Positions 38,601 to 47,175 of a stretch of 64,000 bases of DNA are shown one piece after another (the stretch's first letter is position 1; each line of letters opens with the position of its first letter). The stretch is taken from contig NZ_JAJAUZ010000006.1 in NCBI RefSeq assembly GCF_020532645.1, positions 62,001 through 126,000 on the forward strand. The letters run 5' to 3'. Origin of the DNA: Streptomyces bambusae. GTDB taxonomy: Bacteria > Actinomycetota > Actinomycetes > Streptomycetales > Streptomycetaceae. Below the pieces are notes generated by a model. It was not told where the DNA came from, searched no databases, and was given only the letters and a program-made list of their open reading frames with translations. Position numbers and translations under genes: made by a program.

Positions 38601-38664
38601 CGGACGTCCCGCTCGGACGTCCCGCTCGGACGTTCCGCCCGGACGTTCCGCCCGGAGTCCCGCT
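38601..38664. repeat. 13-bp minisatellite
   Basis: CGGACGTCCCGCT repeats head-to-tail: 38601-38613, 38614-38626, then two CGGACGTTCCGCC variants (38627-38652) and a 12-bp copy to 38664, with partial copies on both sides. It fills the gap between the convergent secreted protein and response-regulator genes. Each unit contains a GACGTC or near-palindromic core, so it could also fold. No function is known. Confidence 0.8.
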
Positions 38665-38691
38665 CGGACGCCCGGCGGCGGGACGTCCCGC

Positions 38692-39366
38692 TCAGACGCC
38701 CCGCGCCGGCCGGACCAGCCCGCTTTCGTACGCCGTCACCACCGCCTGCGCCCGGCTGTCGAGGCCGAGCTTGCTCATGGTCCGGTTGAGGTGCGTCTTG
38801 ACCGTGGCCTCGCTGATGGACAGCCGGCCGGCGATCTCGCAGTTGGACAGTCCCCGCCCGGTGAGCTGGAGGACCTCCCGCTCCCTGGCCGTCAGCGCGC
38901 CCAGGTCCGCGGGCGGCTCCGCGGCCGGCGCGGGCTCCGGGTGCGGGGCGTACGCCTCGATCAGACGCCGGGTGACGCTCGGCGCGAACAGGGCGTCGCC
39001 GCCGCGCACGGCCGCCACCGCGGTCAGCAGCCGCTCCGGCCCCGAGTCCTTGAGCAGGAAGCCGCTCGCCCCGGCGCGCAGCGCCCCGTACACGTACTCG
39101 TCGAGGTCGAACGTGGTCAGGATCAGGATCCGGGGCGGCGGGTCCTCGGCCGCGGCGAGGATCCGGCGGGTCGCCTCGATGCCGCTCATGCCGGGCATGC
39201 GGATGTCCATGAGGATCACCTCGGGCCGGGTCCGGGCGGCCAGTTCCACGGCCTCGGCGCCGTCGGCGGCCTCGCCGGCCACCTCGATGCCGGGCGCCGC
39301 CCTCAGCAGTCCCACCAGCCCGGCTCTGATCAGGAACTGGTCGTCCACAACGAGCACCCTCGTCAT
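38692..39366 (-). CDS. NarL/LuxR-family response regulator
   Basis: A 224-aa two-component regulator. The receiver holds VVDDQFLIRAG, phospho-acceptor Asp54 (ILMDIRMPG) and LKDSG with the switch Lys. The C-terminal LuxR HTH (LTAREREVLQLTGRGLSNCEIAGRLSISEATVKTHLNRTMSKLGL) occupies ~150-215. ATG 39366 overlaps the kinase stop (ATGA), so both are made together. It probably binds the 32-bp palindrome just upstream of the kinase gene, which would be autoregulation. Confidence 0.94.
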   Translation of the reverse strand: MTRVLVVDDQFLIRAGLVGLLRAAPGIEVAGEAADGAEAVELAARTRPEVILMDIRMPGMSGIEATRRILAAAEDPPPRILILTTFDLDEYVYGALRAGASGFLLKDSGPERLLTAVAAVRGGDALFAPSVTRRLIEAYAPHPEPAPAAEPPADLGALTAREREVLQLTGRGLSNCEIAGRLSISEATVKTHLNRTMSKLGLDSRAQAVVTAYESGLVRPARGV

Positions 39367-40517
39367 CGTGCGGTGTCGTCCCCCTGCCCGGTGGCCCGTG
39401 CGGCGGTCGGCAGGGTCAGGCTCACTGCGAATCCCCCCTCGCGCCGCGGGCCGATGCGGATCGTCCCGCCGTAGAGCTTCGCCCGTTCCCGCATGCCGAT
39501 CAAGCCGTGCCCGCTCCCGGCGGGCAGGTTGGCCGGAATCGTTCCCCCGCCGTCGTCGGTGATCTCCACCCGCACCTCTCCGCTCCCGAAGGTGACTTCC
39601 ACGGTGGTGCGGGCACCCGGGGCGTGCTTGAGCACGTTGGTCAGCGCCTCCTGCGTCACGCGGTAGAGGCACAGGCCGACGCCGGGAGCCAGCGGCCGGG
39701 GCATGCCGGTGATCCGCAGGTCGACCTCCGCGCCGCCGGCCCGGACGCGGTTCACCATGTCGTCGAGGCGGTCGAGGCCGGGCATCGGCGCCGACGGGGC
39801 GGCGTCCGCGTCGTCGGCGCGCAGGAGGGCGAGGATGCGCCGGAGCTCCTCCATCGCCTCCCCGCTCGTGCCGTTGATGGTGCCGAGGGCGGTACGGGCG
39901 GTCTCGGTGTCCGAGTCGAGGACGTACCAGGCGAGACTGGACTGCACGGATATCACCGCCATGTGGTGGGCCACCACGTCGTGCAACTCCCTTGCGATCC
40001 GCCCGCGTTCGGCCGCCACCTCGCGGCGGGCCCGCTCCTCCTGCTCGGCCCGCAGCCGGCGGGCGAGCTCGGCGGAGCGCCGGGAGAGCCAGCCGAAGCG
40101 CCACAGGACGGCGGGGAAGACCAGCGCCTGGCCGGCGACGGAGACCATGTTCGCGTCGGCATGGAGCAGCCCCGCGTACAGCCACACGGCGGCCATCAGG
40201 GCCGCGCACCCCCCGGTGGTCCGGGTCCCCCGCGTCGACGCGACGGTGTACAGGGCGAGCATCGGACCGAACGAGCTCACCACGGGCCAGTAGCCGGCCG
40301 TCACGTACGCCGTCCAGACGGCGTCGACGAAGAGGCAGACCGCGACGGGGTGCCGCGTGCGCCGGACGAGCGGCAGGTGCAGGGCGGCGACGAGCGCGTA
40401 CCCGGCGCCGTCCAGCGCCGGCCACCCCTGCGCGGGCGCCTCCTGCGCGAGCATCAGGGCGAGGCCGGCGATGGCCGCGGCGACCAGCGCGTCGGCGAGT
40501 GGGGGGCGGATCCGCAT
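39363..40517 (-). CDS. HisKA_3-type sensor histidine kinase
   Basis: A 384-aa membrane kinase. About five or six hydrophobic helices fill residues ~5-140, with almost no extracellular loop, so it likely senses within the membrane. The dimerisation/phosphoacceptor motif RIARELHDVVAHH contains His179. The ATPase has the EALTNVLKHAPG N-box, DDGGGTIP and GHGLIGMRER. It is the cognate partner of the overlapping response regulator. ATG 40517 is chosen at the first hydrophobic segment; a TACCCT -10-like element lies just before it on the minus strand, so the transcript may be leaderless. Confidence 0.93.
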   Translation of the reverse strand: MRIRPPLADALVAAAIAGLALMLAQEAPAQGWPALDGAGYALVAALHLPLVRRTRHPVAVCLFVDAVWTAYVTAGYWPVVSSFGPMLALYTVASTRGTRTTGGCAALMAAVWLYAGLLHADANMVSVAGQALVFPAVLWRFGWLSRRSAELARRLRAEQEERARREVAAERGRIARELHDVVAHHMAVISVQSSLAWYVLDSDTETARTALGTINGTSGEAMEELRRILALLRADDADAAPSAPMPGLDRLDDMVNRVRAGGAEVDLRITGMPRPLAPGVGLCLYRVTQEALTNVLKHAPGARTTVEVTFGSGEVRVEITDDGGGTIPANLPAGSGHGLIGMRERAKLYGGTIRIGPRREGGFAVSLTLPTAARATGQGDDTAR

Positions 40518-40550
40518 CGCCGCAGGGTAACCGGGCCCGCCCGGCCACGC

Positions 40551-40582
40551 GTCAACCTCGCGCGGTACCGCAGGAGGTTGAC
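40551..40582. promoter_or_regulatory. 32-bp near-perfect palindrome upstream of the two-component operon
   Basis: Outer arms GTCAACCTC (40551-40559) and GAGGTTGAC (40574-40582) flank an inner perfect palindrome GCGGTACCGC (40562-40571), giving symmetry at 28 of 32 positions. TTGAC -35-like hexamers occur on both strands at its edges. It lies 34 bp upstream of the kinase start, on the side shared with the zinc-finger gene. It is a likely binding site for the LuxR-type regulator. Confidence 0.6.
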
Positions 40583-40744
40583 CCGACGGCGGTGTCGGCG
40601 CCGGAGATCCACGTCCGTCGGGCAGGACGGCAGCAGGCTGGACGGGGTGACCGGTTCCGGCTGAATCCGGGGCGCCGGTGCCGGCCGAACCCAAGGCGAC
40701 GGACGGCGCGGCCGGACCTCGCGCCCGAGTGCAAGGAGCCTGCG

Positions 40745-41098
40745 ATGACAGACAGCGGTGGCGACTCCCGGAGCCCGCTCGAACGGCCGTCCACCTGGGC
40801 GGTGCTGCCCGACGGCGGGCGCCCCGAAGGACGGGCCTGCTCCCACCTGGCGGCACTCTCCGGCCTGCCGGGGCCACCGGCCGCCGTGTGCGCGTCGTGC
40901 CGCGCCCGCGGCTGGTCCTGGAGACGGCTGCGGTGGTGCCTCACGTGCGGGCACGTCGGCTGCTGCGACAGCTCGAGGGGCCGGCACGCCCACGCCCACC
41001 ATGCGCGGACCGGGCACCCGGTCGTGCTCTCCCTGGCCGGCGACGAGCCGTGGGCCTGGTGCTTCGTCGACGAGGTCTTCCTCGTCCGGGCGCGGTGA
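40745..41098 (+). CDS. UBP-type zinc-finger protein
   Basis: A 117-aa protein made mostly of one UBP-type zinc finger. The ligand pattern is visible: CSHLAAL, CASCRARGW, CLTCGHVGCCDSS and clustered His (GRHAHAHHARTGHPV), then AGDEPWAWCFVDEVFLV. In eukaryotes this fold binds ubiquitin's C-terminus. Bacteria encode short stand-alone versions in actinomycetes, of unknown role, perhaps recognising protein C-termini or related to Pup. ATG 40745 has AAGGAG 6 nt upstream. It is divergent from the two-component genes across the palindrome. Confidence 0.85.
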   Translation: MTDSGGDSRSPLERPSTWAVLPDGGRPEGRACSHLAALSGLPGPPAAVCASCRARGWSWRRLRWCLTCGHVGCCDSSRGRHAHAHHARTGHPVVLSLAGDEPWAWCFVDEVFLVRAR

Positions 41099-41233
41099 CC
41101 GCGACGGCCCGACCCGCCGGCCCCTTTTGGTGCCGGCGGCTGCATCCGTTGCGGCCGGAACGGCGGAAGAGAGGACGGAGATGCGGTGTGGAAGGGGGCC
41201 TCAGGCGGAGGCGGCCGGTGAGAGACCGTGCCG

Positions 41234-41728
41234 TCAGCGTCCGACCTGCATCAGCTGCTGGTTCATCTCGTGCAGGAAGCGGACGACGACGTGGAGTTCG
41301 TCGGCTTCGAAGCGGGTCCGTACGGCGTCCGTGGAGCGGGCCAGCGGTCCGAAGTACTCGCGCGCGACCTGCCGTCCGGCCGGTGCGTAGTGCAGGTGCA
41401 CGACCCGCCGGTCGCCGGCGGCGCGGGAGCGCTGGATGTGGCCCGCCTTCTCGAGCCGGTCGATGCAGGCGGTCACCGCGCCGGAGGTGAGGTTCATACG
41501 GGCGCCGAGCCGGCCGGGGGTCATCGGCTCGCCGTCCTCGTCCTGGTCGGCGTCCAGTACGGCGATCAGGGCCTGGACGTCGGTGAGGTGCAGGCCGTGG
41601 GAGTGGGCGAACTCCTGGGCGATCCGGTTGAACTCGGCGTTCAGGCGGCGCAGGAGAACGGCGAAGGACTGCAACCCGATCGGGTCCTCGTCAGGAAGCG
41701 GGGGCGGAGGTGTGGCGGCGCTGCTCAT
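41234..41728 (-). CDS. MarR-family regulator
   Basis: A 164-aa winged-helix regulator. The core reads LTDVQALIAVLDADQDEDGEPMTPGRLGARMNLTSGAVTACIDRLEKAGHIQRSRAAGDRRVVHLHYAPAG split over helix, recognition helix and wing. It probably represses itself and the divergent MMPL transporter and is relieved by a toxic or phenolic ligand. ATG 41728 faces the transporter across only 79 bp that contain ATCTC/GAGAT repeats. Confidence 0.92.
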   Translation of the reverse strand: MSSAATPPPPLPDEDPIGLQSFAVLLRRLNAEFNRIAQEFAHSHGLHLTDVQALIAVLDADQDEDGEPMTPGRLGARMNLTSGAVTACIDRLEKAGHIQRSRAAGDRRVVHLHYAPAGRQVAREYFGPLARSTDAVRTRFEADELHVVVRFLHEMNQQLMQVGR

Positions 41729-41742
41729 GACGTCAGTCTATG

Positions 41743-41761
41743 ATCTCTCAATCATCGAGAT
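41743..41761. promoter_or_regulatory. Probable MarR operator
   Basis: ATCTC (41743-41747) and GAGAT (41757-41761) form an imperfect palindrome typical of MarR sites. A further TCTCGTTGAG word lies at about 41766. It is between the divergent MarR and MMPL starts in an A/T-rich pocket. Confidence 0.5.
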
Positions 41762-41807
41762 ACTTTCTCGTTGAGTTATTGCGTCGTCGGGTCTTTGGAG
41801 GCCGTCC

Positions 41808-43931
41808 ATGAGAAGCACATCCCGCAGGGCCCGGTGGCTGGTGCCGCTGGTGCTGCTGCTGGTCTGGCTGGGGATCGGCGGGACGCTCGGCCCCTACGCC
41901 GGAAAGCTCGGCGAGGTCGCGACCAACGACCAGGCCGCGTTCCTGCCGGAGAGCGCCGAGTCCACCCGGGTACTCGAAGCCCGCAAGGCCTTCGAACGTG
42001 CCGAATCGGTACCCGCGATCGTCGTGTGGCAGACGGCCGGCACCAGCCGCGTCAGCGAGTCGCAGCAACGGGAGGCGACGCGGGCCGTGGCCGGCCTGGC
42101 GGGGCAGGACGGCATCGCCGGACAGCCCTCTCCCGCGCTGCTCTCCGAAGACGGCCGGGCGCTGCAAGCCGTCGTTCCCCTCGCACCGGACCTCGGCGAC
42201 GAGCTGCCCGCGGTCCTCGCGGAGGTGCGCGCTGCCGTCGGCGCAGTGCCGGGCCTGACCTCCGGGATCGCCGGACCGGCAGCCACCCAGGCGGACCTGT
42301 CGGACGCGTTCGCCGGCATCGACGGTCTGCTCCTCGGCGTCGCCCTCGGAGCCGTCCTGCTGATCCTGCTGCTGGTCTACCGGAGCCTGCTGCTGCCCCT
42401 GGTGATCATCATCAGCGCGGTCTTCGCCCTCGGCCTGGCCTGCGCCGTGGTGTACGCGCTCGCCGACCGCGGGATCGTGCGCGTGGACGGACAGGTCCAG
42501 GGCATCCTGTCCATCCTGGTCATCGGGGCGGCCACGGACTACGCGCTGCTGCTCGCCGCACGCTTCCGGGAGGAACTCGCCGCCCGGGACGACCGGATGG
42601 CCGCCGCCGTCGCGTCCGTGCGCCGGTCGGCCGGTGCGATCACCGCCAGCGCCGCGACCGTCGCCCTGGGCCTGCTCGCGCTGCTGGCGAGCGACCTGAC
42701 GAACAACCGGGCGCTGGGCCCGGTGGGCGCCATCGGCATCGTCTGCGCGGTGCTGAGCACCCTGACCTTCCTGCCCGCCGTACTCGTCCTGCTCGGCCGT
42801 ACCTCGTTCTGGCCCGCGACACCCAGGCCGGCGGACGCCACGACCGACGGCCACCGCATCTGGCGCCGGATCGCGGCCGTGATCGACGCCGCCCCGCGCC
42901 GGGTGTGGGTGGTGACGGCGGCCCTGATGCTCGCGCTGGCCGCCTTCGCGCCCACGCTGTCCTCCAAGGGGGTGCCTCTGGACGAGATCTTCGTCAACGA
43001 CGCCCCGTCGGTCGCGGCCCAGCGCACCCTCAGCGAGCACTTCCCGGCCGGCTCCGGCCAGCCCGCCGTGATCCTCGCCAATGAGGGGAAGGCCGCCGAG
43101 GTCGCCGCAGCCGCCCGGGCCACCGAGGGCGTCGCCTCGGCCACCCCCCTCTCGGCCCCGGGCCGCCCGGACGCGAAGACCCCTCTGGTCGTCGACGGCC
43201 GCGTCCGCATCGACGCCACCCTGGAGGCGGCCGCCGACAGCCGGGCCGCGCAGCGGGCGGTCGCGGAACTCCGCGCCCGCGTGCACGCCGTCGCCGGAGC
43301 CGACGCCGTCGTCGGCGGCTACACCGCCCAGCGGTACGACACCGAGCGGACCGCGGCCCGCGACCGCACGGTCATCGTCCCGGTCGTCCTCGCCATCATC
43401 CTGCTCATCCTGGTCCTGCTCCTGCGCTCCCTGCTCGTACCGGTCCTCCTGGTGGCGACGGTCGCCCTGAACTTCCTGGCCACCCTGGGCGTCTCCGCCC
43501 TCGTCTTCCGGCACCTGCTCGGCTTCAGCGGCACGGACGCCTCCGTCCCCCTGTACGGATTCGTGTTCCTCGTCGCCCTCGGCGTGGACTACAACATCTT
43601 CCTCATGTCGCGCGTACGGGAGGAGAGCCTCGTCCACGGCGTCCGCGAGGGCGTCCTGCGCGGCCTGACCACCACCGGCGGTGTCATCACCTCGGCCGGC
43701 GTGGTCCTCGCCGCCACCTTCGCCGCCCTGATGGTCATCCCGCTCGCCTTCCTCGTCCAGATCGCCTTCATCGTCGCCTTCGGCGTCCTCCTGGACACCC
43801 TCGTCGTCCGTTCCCTGCTCGTGCCCGCCCTGGTCATCGACATCGGCCCCCGTGCCTGGTGGCCCGGCGCCCTGTCCCGCCCGCACCCCGTGTCCCCTCC
43901 CGGCCCCGAACGGGAGGCGGCCACCCGCTGA
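41808..43931 (+). CDS. MMPL/RND-family transporter
   Basis: A 707-aa membrane protein with the two-fold MMPL layout: a first TM helix (WLVPLVLLLVWLGIGGTLG), a ~130-aa extracellular loop, five or six helices with GAATDYALLLAARFREEL, then the second half repeating the pattern (VWVVTAALMLALAAFAP, a second loop, and LGVDYNIFLMSRVREE). Family members export lipids, siderophores or drugs using the proton gradient. GGAGG precedes ATG 41808. Regulation by the adjacent MarR protein is likely. Confidence 0.92.
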   Translation: MRSTSRRARWLVPLVLLLVWLGIGGTLGPYAGKLGEVATNDQAAFLPESAESTRVLEARKAFERAESVPAIVVWQTAGTSRVSESQQREATRAVAGLAGQDGIAGQPSPALLSEDGRALQAVVPLAPDLGDELPAVLAEVRAAVGAVPGLTSGIAGPAATQADLSDAFAGIDGLLLGVALGAVLLILLLVYRSLLLPLVIIISAVFALGLACAVVYALADRGIVRVDGQVQGILSILVIGAATDYALLLAARFREELAARDDRMAAAVASVRRSAGAITASAATVALGLLALLASDLTNNRALGPVGAIGIVCAVLSTLTFLPAVLVLLGRTSFWPATPRPADATTDGHRIWRRIAAVIDAAPRRVWVVTAALMLALAAFAPTLSSKGVPLDEIFVNDAPSVAAQRTLSEHFPAGSGQPAVILANEGKAAEVAAAARATEGVASATPLSAPGRPDAKTPLVVDGRVRIDATLEAAADSRAAQRAVAELRARVHAVAGADAVVGGYTAQRYDTERTAARDRTVIVPVVLAIILLILVLLLRSLLVPVLLVATVALNFLATLGVSALVFRHLLGFSGTDASVPLYGFVFLVALGVDYNIFLMSRVREESLVHGVREGVLRGLTTTGGVITSAGVVLAATFAALMVIPLAFLVQIAFIVAFGVLLDTLVVRSLLVPALVIDIGPRAWWPGALSRPHPVSPPGPEREAATR

Positions 43932-43974
43932 AGACGGCCGGTCTGCGGATCCGGGCGCTGCCGTGGCGGGCGGT

Positions 43975-44976
43975 TCACCGCCGGACGTTCCTGCTCTCCA
44001 GCAGCCGTCCGAGCGGCCAGGTCGTGATCAGGCGGTCCGCTCCCAGACCTGCCCGTGCCGCGCGGGCGTATCCCGTGCTCTGCCAGTGCAGCTGCCCGGG
44101 GGCGTGCGCGTCGGTGTCCACGGCGAAGCGGCAGCCCGCGGCGGCGGCCTGCGCGAGCAGGTCGTCCGGCGGGTCCCGCCGCTCGGGCCGGCAGTTGATC
44201 TCCACCGCGGTGCCGGCCTCCGCGCACGCCGCGAACACGGCCCCGGCGTCGAAGCGGGACTGCGGGCGCCCCCGGCCGGTGATGAGCCGGCCCGTGCAGT
44301 GCCCGAGGACGTCGACGCGCGGGTTGCGTACCGCAGCCAGCAGGCGGGCGGTCATCGGTCCGGGCTCCGAGCGGAGCTTGGAGTGGACGGACGCCACGAC
44401 GATGTCGAGCCGTCCGAGCAGCTCTTCGTCCTGGTCGAGGGAGCCGTCCTCGAGGATGTCGCACTCGATGCCGGTCAGCAGCCGGAACCCCGGGCCCATG
44501 GTGGAGTTCACTTCCGCCACGGCCTCCAGCTGGCTCCTGAGCCGGTCCGGGCTGAGTCCGTGGGCGATCGTGAGCCGCGGCGAGTGATCCGTCAGAACGG
44601 CCCACCGGTGGCCCAGGGCGCGGGCGGCGGCGGCCATGTCCTCGATCGGGCTGCCGCCGTCCGACCAGTCGGAGTGCAGATGGCAGTCACCGGTACTCGC
44701 CGCCGCGAGGTCCCAGCCCGCCCGGGCCCCGGCGCCTGCTTCGGCCTGCAGGCGGGCGAGGTAGCGCGGTACGGCGCCGGCCGACGCCTGGGCGATCACC
44801 TGGGCGGTGACCGGGCCCACCCCGCGCAGCTGCGCGGCCTGCGCGGCGTCCACCGGGCCCGGCGGAAGGCCGCGGACGGCGTCGGCCGCCGTGTGGAAGG
44901 CCCGCACCCGGTAGGGGGAAGCCCCGCGCCATTCGAGGAGGAAGGCGATCCGGCGCAGGGCCTCGTCCGGGGTCAT
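43975..44976 (-). CDS. PHP-domain metal-dependent hydrolase
   Basis: A 333-aa protein: an N-terminal helix-hairpin-helix-like segment (residues ~1-60, LRGVGPVTAQVIAQA), then a PHP domain with metal ligands DCHLHSDWSDG, LTDHSP, GIECDI, VVASVHSK, HCTGR and DTDAHAPG. This matches the PHP C-terminal part of family X DNA polymerases, here without the polymerase. Phosphoesterase activity is likely; whether it trims DNA ends or hydrolyses a small phosphate is unknown. ATG 44976 overlaps the SDR stop (ATGA). Confidence 0.88.
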   Translation of the reverse strand: MTPDEALRRIAFLLEWRGASPYRVRAFHTAADAVRGLPPGPVDAAQAAQLRGVGPVTAQVIAQASAGAVPRYLARLQAEAGAGARAGWDLAAASTGDCHLHSDWSDGGSPIEDMAAAARALGHRWAVLTDHSPRLTIAHGLSPDRLRSQLEAVAEVNSTMGPGFRLLTGIECDILEDGSLDQDEELLGRLDIVVASVHSKLRSEPGPMTARLLAAVRNPRVDVLGHCTGRLITGRGRPQSRFDAGAVFAACAEAGTAVEINCRPERRDPPDDLLAQAAAAGCRFAVDTDAHAPGQLHWQSTGYARAARAGLGADRLITTWPLGRLLESRNVRR

Positions 44977-45866
44977 GGCAGCGGGGTTCCGCCGGTGGCG
45001 TTGACGATCTCGCCGGTGATGTAGGAGGCCCGGTCGGAAGCGAGGAAGACGAAGGCGGGTGCCATCTCGGCCGGCTGCGCGGGCCGGCCCAGTGGTGACT
45101 GCTCGCCGAAGTCCGTCGGGTCGGGCATCGTTGCGGGGATCAGCGGGGTCCAGACCGGTCCCGGCGCGACGGCGTTGGCCCGGATGCCGCGCTTGGCGAG
45201 CATCCGGGCCAGGCTGTGGGTGAAGGAGATGATCGCGGACTTGGTCATGGCGTAGTCGAGCAGGTGCGGGCTGGGCCGGTAGCCCTGCACGGACGAGGTG
45301 TTGATCACGGAGGCGCCGCGGGGCATGTGGGCCAGGGCGGCCTTGGTGAGCCAGAACATCCCGTACAGGTTGGTCTTCATCACCCGGTCGAACTGCTCGG
45401 TGGTGATCGCCTCGATCCCTTCCGGCTGGGACATCTGGTAGGCGGCGTTGTTGACGAGCAGGTCGATGCCGCCCAGCTCGTTCACGGTCCGGTCGACGAG
45501 GTCCGTGCACGCGCGCTCGTTGCGGATGTCGCAGGAAACGGCCACCGCCGTGCGGTCGGCCGCGCGGATCAGGCGGGTGGTCTCCTCGGCTTCCCCGGCC
45601 TCCTCGGGCAGGTGGGTGAAGACGACGTCGGCCCCCTCCCGGGCGAAGGCCAGGCAGACGGCCCGGCCGATCCCGGAGTCCCCTCCGGTGACCAGCGCCT
45701 TGCGGCCCGTCAGCAGGCCGTGGCCCCGGTAGGTGTCCTCGCCGTGGTCGGGGCGCGGATCCATGGCTTCGGTCGAGCCGGGATGGTCCTGGTCCTGCTC
45801 GGGAAACGGGGGACGCGGGTGGCGCGATACGGGATCGGTGAGGCGGGTTTGGTCGTGTGAGGGCAT
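44973..45866 (-). CDS. SDR oxidoreductase (general stress protein 39-like)
   Basis: A 297-aa classical SDR of the YdaD/YhdF/YghA group. After a ~50-aa Pro/Asp-rich leader typical of that group, it has TGGDSGIGRAV (cofactor loop), LLVNNAAYQ, catalytic Ser in INTSSVQGY, YAMTKSA with Tyr/Lys, and APGPVWTPLIP. In Bacillus these are SigB-controlled general stress proteins. AAGGAG lies before ATG 45866. It is the middle gene of a flavodoxin-SDR-PHP operon. Confidence 0.9.
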   Translation of the reverse strand: MPSHDQTRLTDPVSRHPRPPFPEQDQDHPGSTEAMDPRPDHGEDTYRGHGLLTGRKALVTGGDSGIGRAVCLAFAREGADVVFTHLPEEAGEAEETTRLIRAADRTAVAVSCDIRNERACTDLVDRTVNELGGIDLLVNNAAYQMSQPEGIEAITTEQFDRVMKTNLYGMFWLTKAALAHMPRGASVINTSSVQGYRPSPHLLDYAMTKSAIISFTHSLARMLAKRGIRANAVAPGPVWTPLIPATMPDPTDFGEQSPLGRPAQPAEMAPAFVFLASDRASYITGEIVNATGGTPLP

Positions 45867-45899
45867 CGCGGACTCCTTCCGGCGAAGGTCGGGCGGGGG

Positions 45900-46529
45900 T
45901 CAGGCAGTGGGCGGGTAGGCGGCGGCCTCGAGGCGGCGCGCGAGGTGGGCGGTGTTCGCGGCCAGGGTCCTGGTGGTCGCTGCGGTCTTCTCGGGCGTCT
46001 CGTCGAGGTCCTGGTAGTCGGTGCGCTGCATGGCCTCGCCGACCCAGTAGGTGACCGCGTTCGGGGCAAGGGAGAAGCCGACGCCGTTCAGGCCCTGGAA
46101 GAGTTCGGCACTCACGTGGTGGGCGCCGTCCTCGTTGCCGACGACGCACACGGCCGCGGCCTTGCCGTAGGTGAGCATCCGGCCCTCGTCGTCGCTCTCG
46201 CCGAGTTCGGCGTCCAGGCGTTCCAGGACGCGCTGGGCGACGCTGGAAGGGTGTCCGAGCCAGACCGGCGTGGACAGGACCAGGATGTCGCAGCGCAGGA
46301 GCGTGTCCCGGATCCCGGGCCAGGTGTCCCCGTCTCCCATGTCGACCCCGACGCCGGCCTTGACGTCGTGGTCGACGATCCGGATCACCTTTCCGGTGAC
46401 GCCGTGATCGGCCAGGGCCGCCATGGTCTGCTCCGCCATGAGCTGGGAACCCGACGGTTTCGGGGAGGGCGCGAGCGTGCAGACCAGCGCGAGGGCGCGC
46501 AGCGGCGTGGTGTCGGTCGTGGGGTCCAT
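45900..46529 (-). CDS. Flavodoxin/FMN-reductase-like protein
   Basis: A 209-aa flavodoxin-fold protein. The FMN-phosphate loop region is CTLAPSPKPSGSQLMAEQ, followed by ILVLSTPVWLGHPSSVAQRVLERLDAEL and AVCVVGNEDGAHHVSAELFQGL. It matches flavodoxin-family NAD(P)H-dependent oxidoreductases that reduce quinones or nitro compounds. It is the first gene of the three-gene operon, 33 bp before the SDR. The Shine-Dalgarno is weak. Confidence 0.88.
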   Translation of the reverse strand: MDPTTDTTPLRALALVCTLAPSPKPSGSQLMAEQTMAALADHGVTGKVIRIVDHDVKAGVGVDMGDGDTWPGIRDTLLRCDILVLSTPVWLGHPSSVAQRVLERLDAELGESDDEGRMLTYGKAAAVCVVGNEDGAHHVSAELFQGLNGVGFSLAPNAVTYWVGEAMQRTDYQDLDETPEKTAATTRTLAANTAHLARRLEAAAYPPTA

Positions 46530-46686
46530 GGGGCGCGGCTACCCCGGACCGCCGATGCGTACCCCACCTTCCCGGCCGACCGGGCCCAACCGGCCCACTC
46601 CGCAGCTCGCGGTCCGCCCCGCCCCGCCCCCGACCGGGCCGGTCCGTCCGGGTGCGCATGGTCCGGGGACGGGCAAGGGTGGGGGG

Positions 46687-46905
46687 ATGACCGCACGGCT
46701 GGTGATCCATCCTCCGGACGAGAACGGGTGGCGGCGGGTCCGCTACGACGGCGTCGCGATCGGTGTCGCGTACAAGCCGTCCGACGTCGTCGCGTTCCTG
46801 GAAGCCGCGGGGATGCAGGACCCGGAGACCTTCGACCTGACGGACCCGGCGCTCGTGGAGTGGCGGGGCGGCGGCCCGGAGACGTGGGCGGAGTCTCCGC
46901 CGTGA
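46687..46905 (+). CDS. Small conserved hypothetical protein
   Basis: A 72-aa protein (LVIHPPDENGWRRVRYDGVAIGVAYKPSDVVAFLEAAG, then DLTDPALVEWRGGG). It is soluble, without Cys, with an alpha/beta look and conserved-appearing Trp/Gly motifs. I have seen this type in Streptomyces as an uncharacterised conserved protein. ATG 46687 is preceded by a GGTGGGG run. It is divergent from the flavodoxin gene. Confidence 0.6.
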   Translation: MTARLVIHPPDENGWRRVRYDGVAIGVAYKPSDVVAFLEAAGMQDPETFDLTDPALVEWRGGGPETWAESPP

Positions 46906-47060
46906 GCGGCCCCTGACGTCCGCGTGCCGCAAGCGCACGGGCGCGCCGCCGAGGGGGCGCCTGCGAGGGTCCGACGCACGGTCGGCCGTACGGCGGGACC
47001 CCGGCCGCCGCCGGTCCCGGCCGTCCGTCCCCGGGGCGCGCGGCGCCGGGCGGGGTCTTC

Positions 47061-47087
47061 TTGCCGCCGTCTAGTAATACGTATAAC
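47061..47087 (+). promoter_or_regulatory. Candidate promoter/operator of adenosine deaminase
   Basis: TTGCCG (47061-47066) is followed 15 bp later by TATAAC (47082-47087) in an A/T-rich island containing the palindrome ATACGTAT (47077-47084). The spacer is short. The palindrome could be a GntR-type or other operator. The adenosine deaminase GTG is 89 bp downstream. Confidence 0.4.
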
Positions 47088-47175
47088 CTCGCCGCAGCGG
47101 TCCCGACCGGGCCGCGTGCCACCCTGCGGTCGCCCGCTCGGCCGCAACCCTTACTTCCTGCCGGAGAACCAGCCC

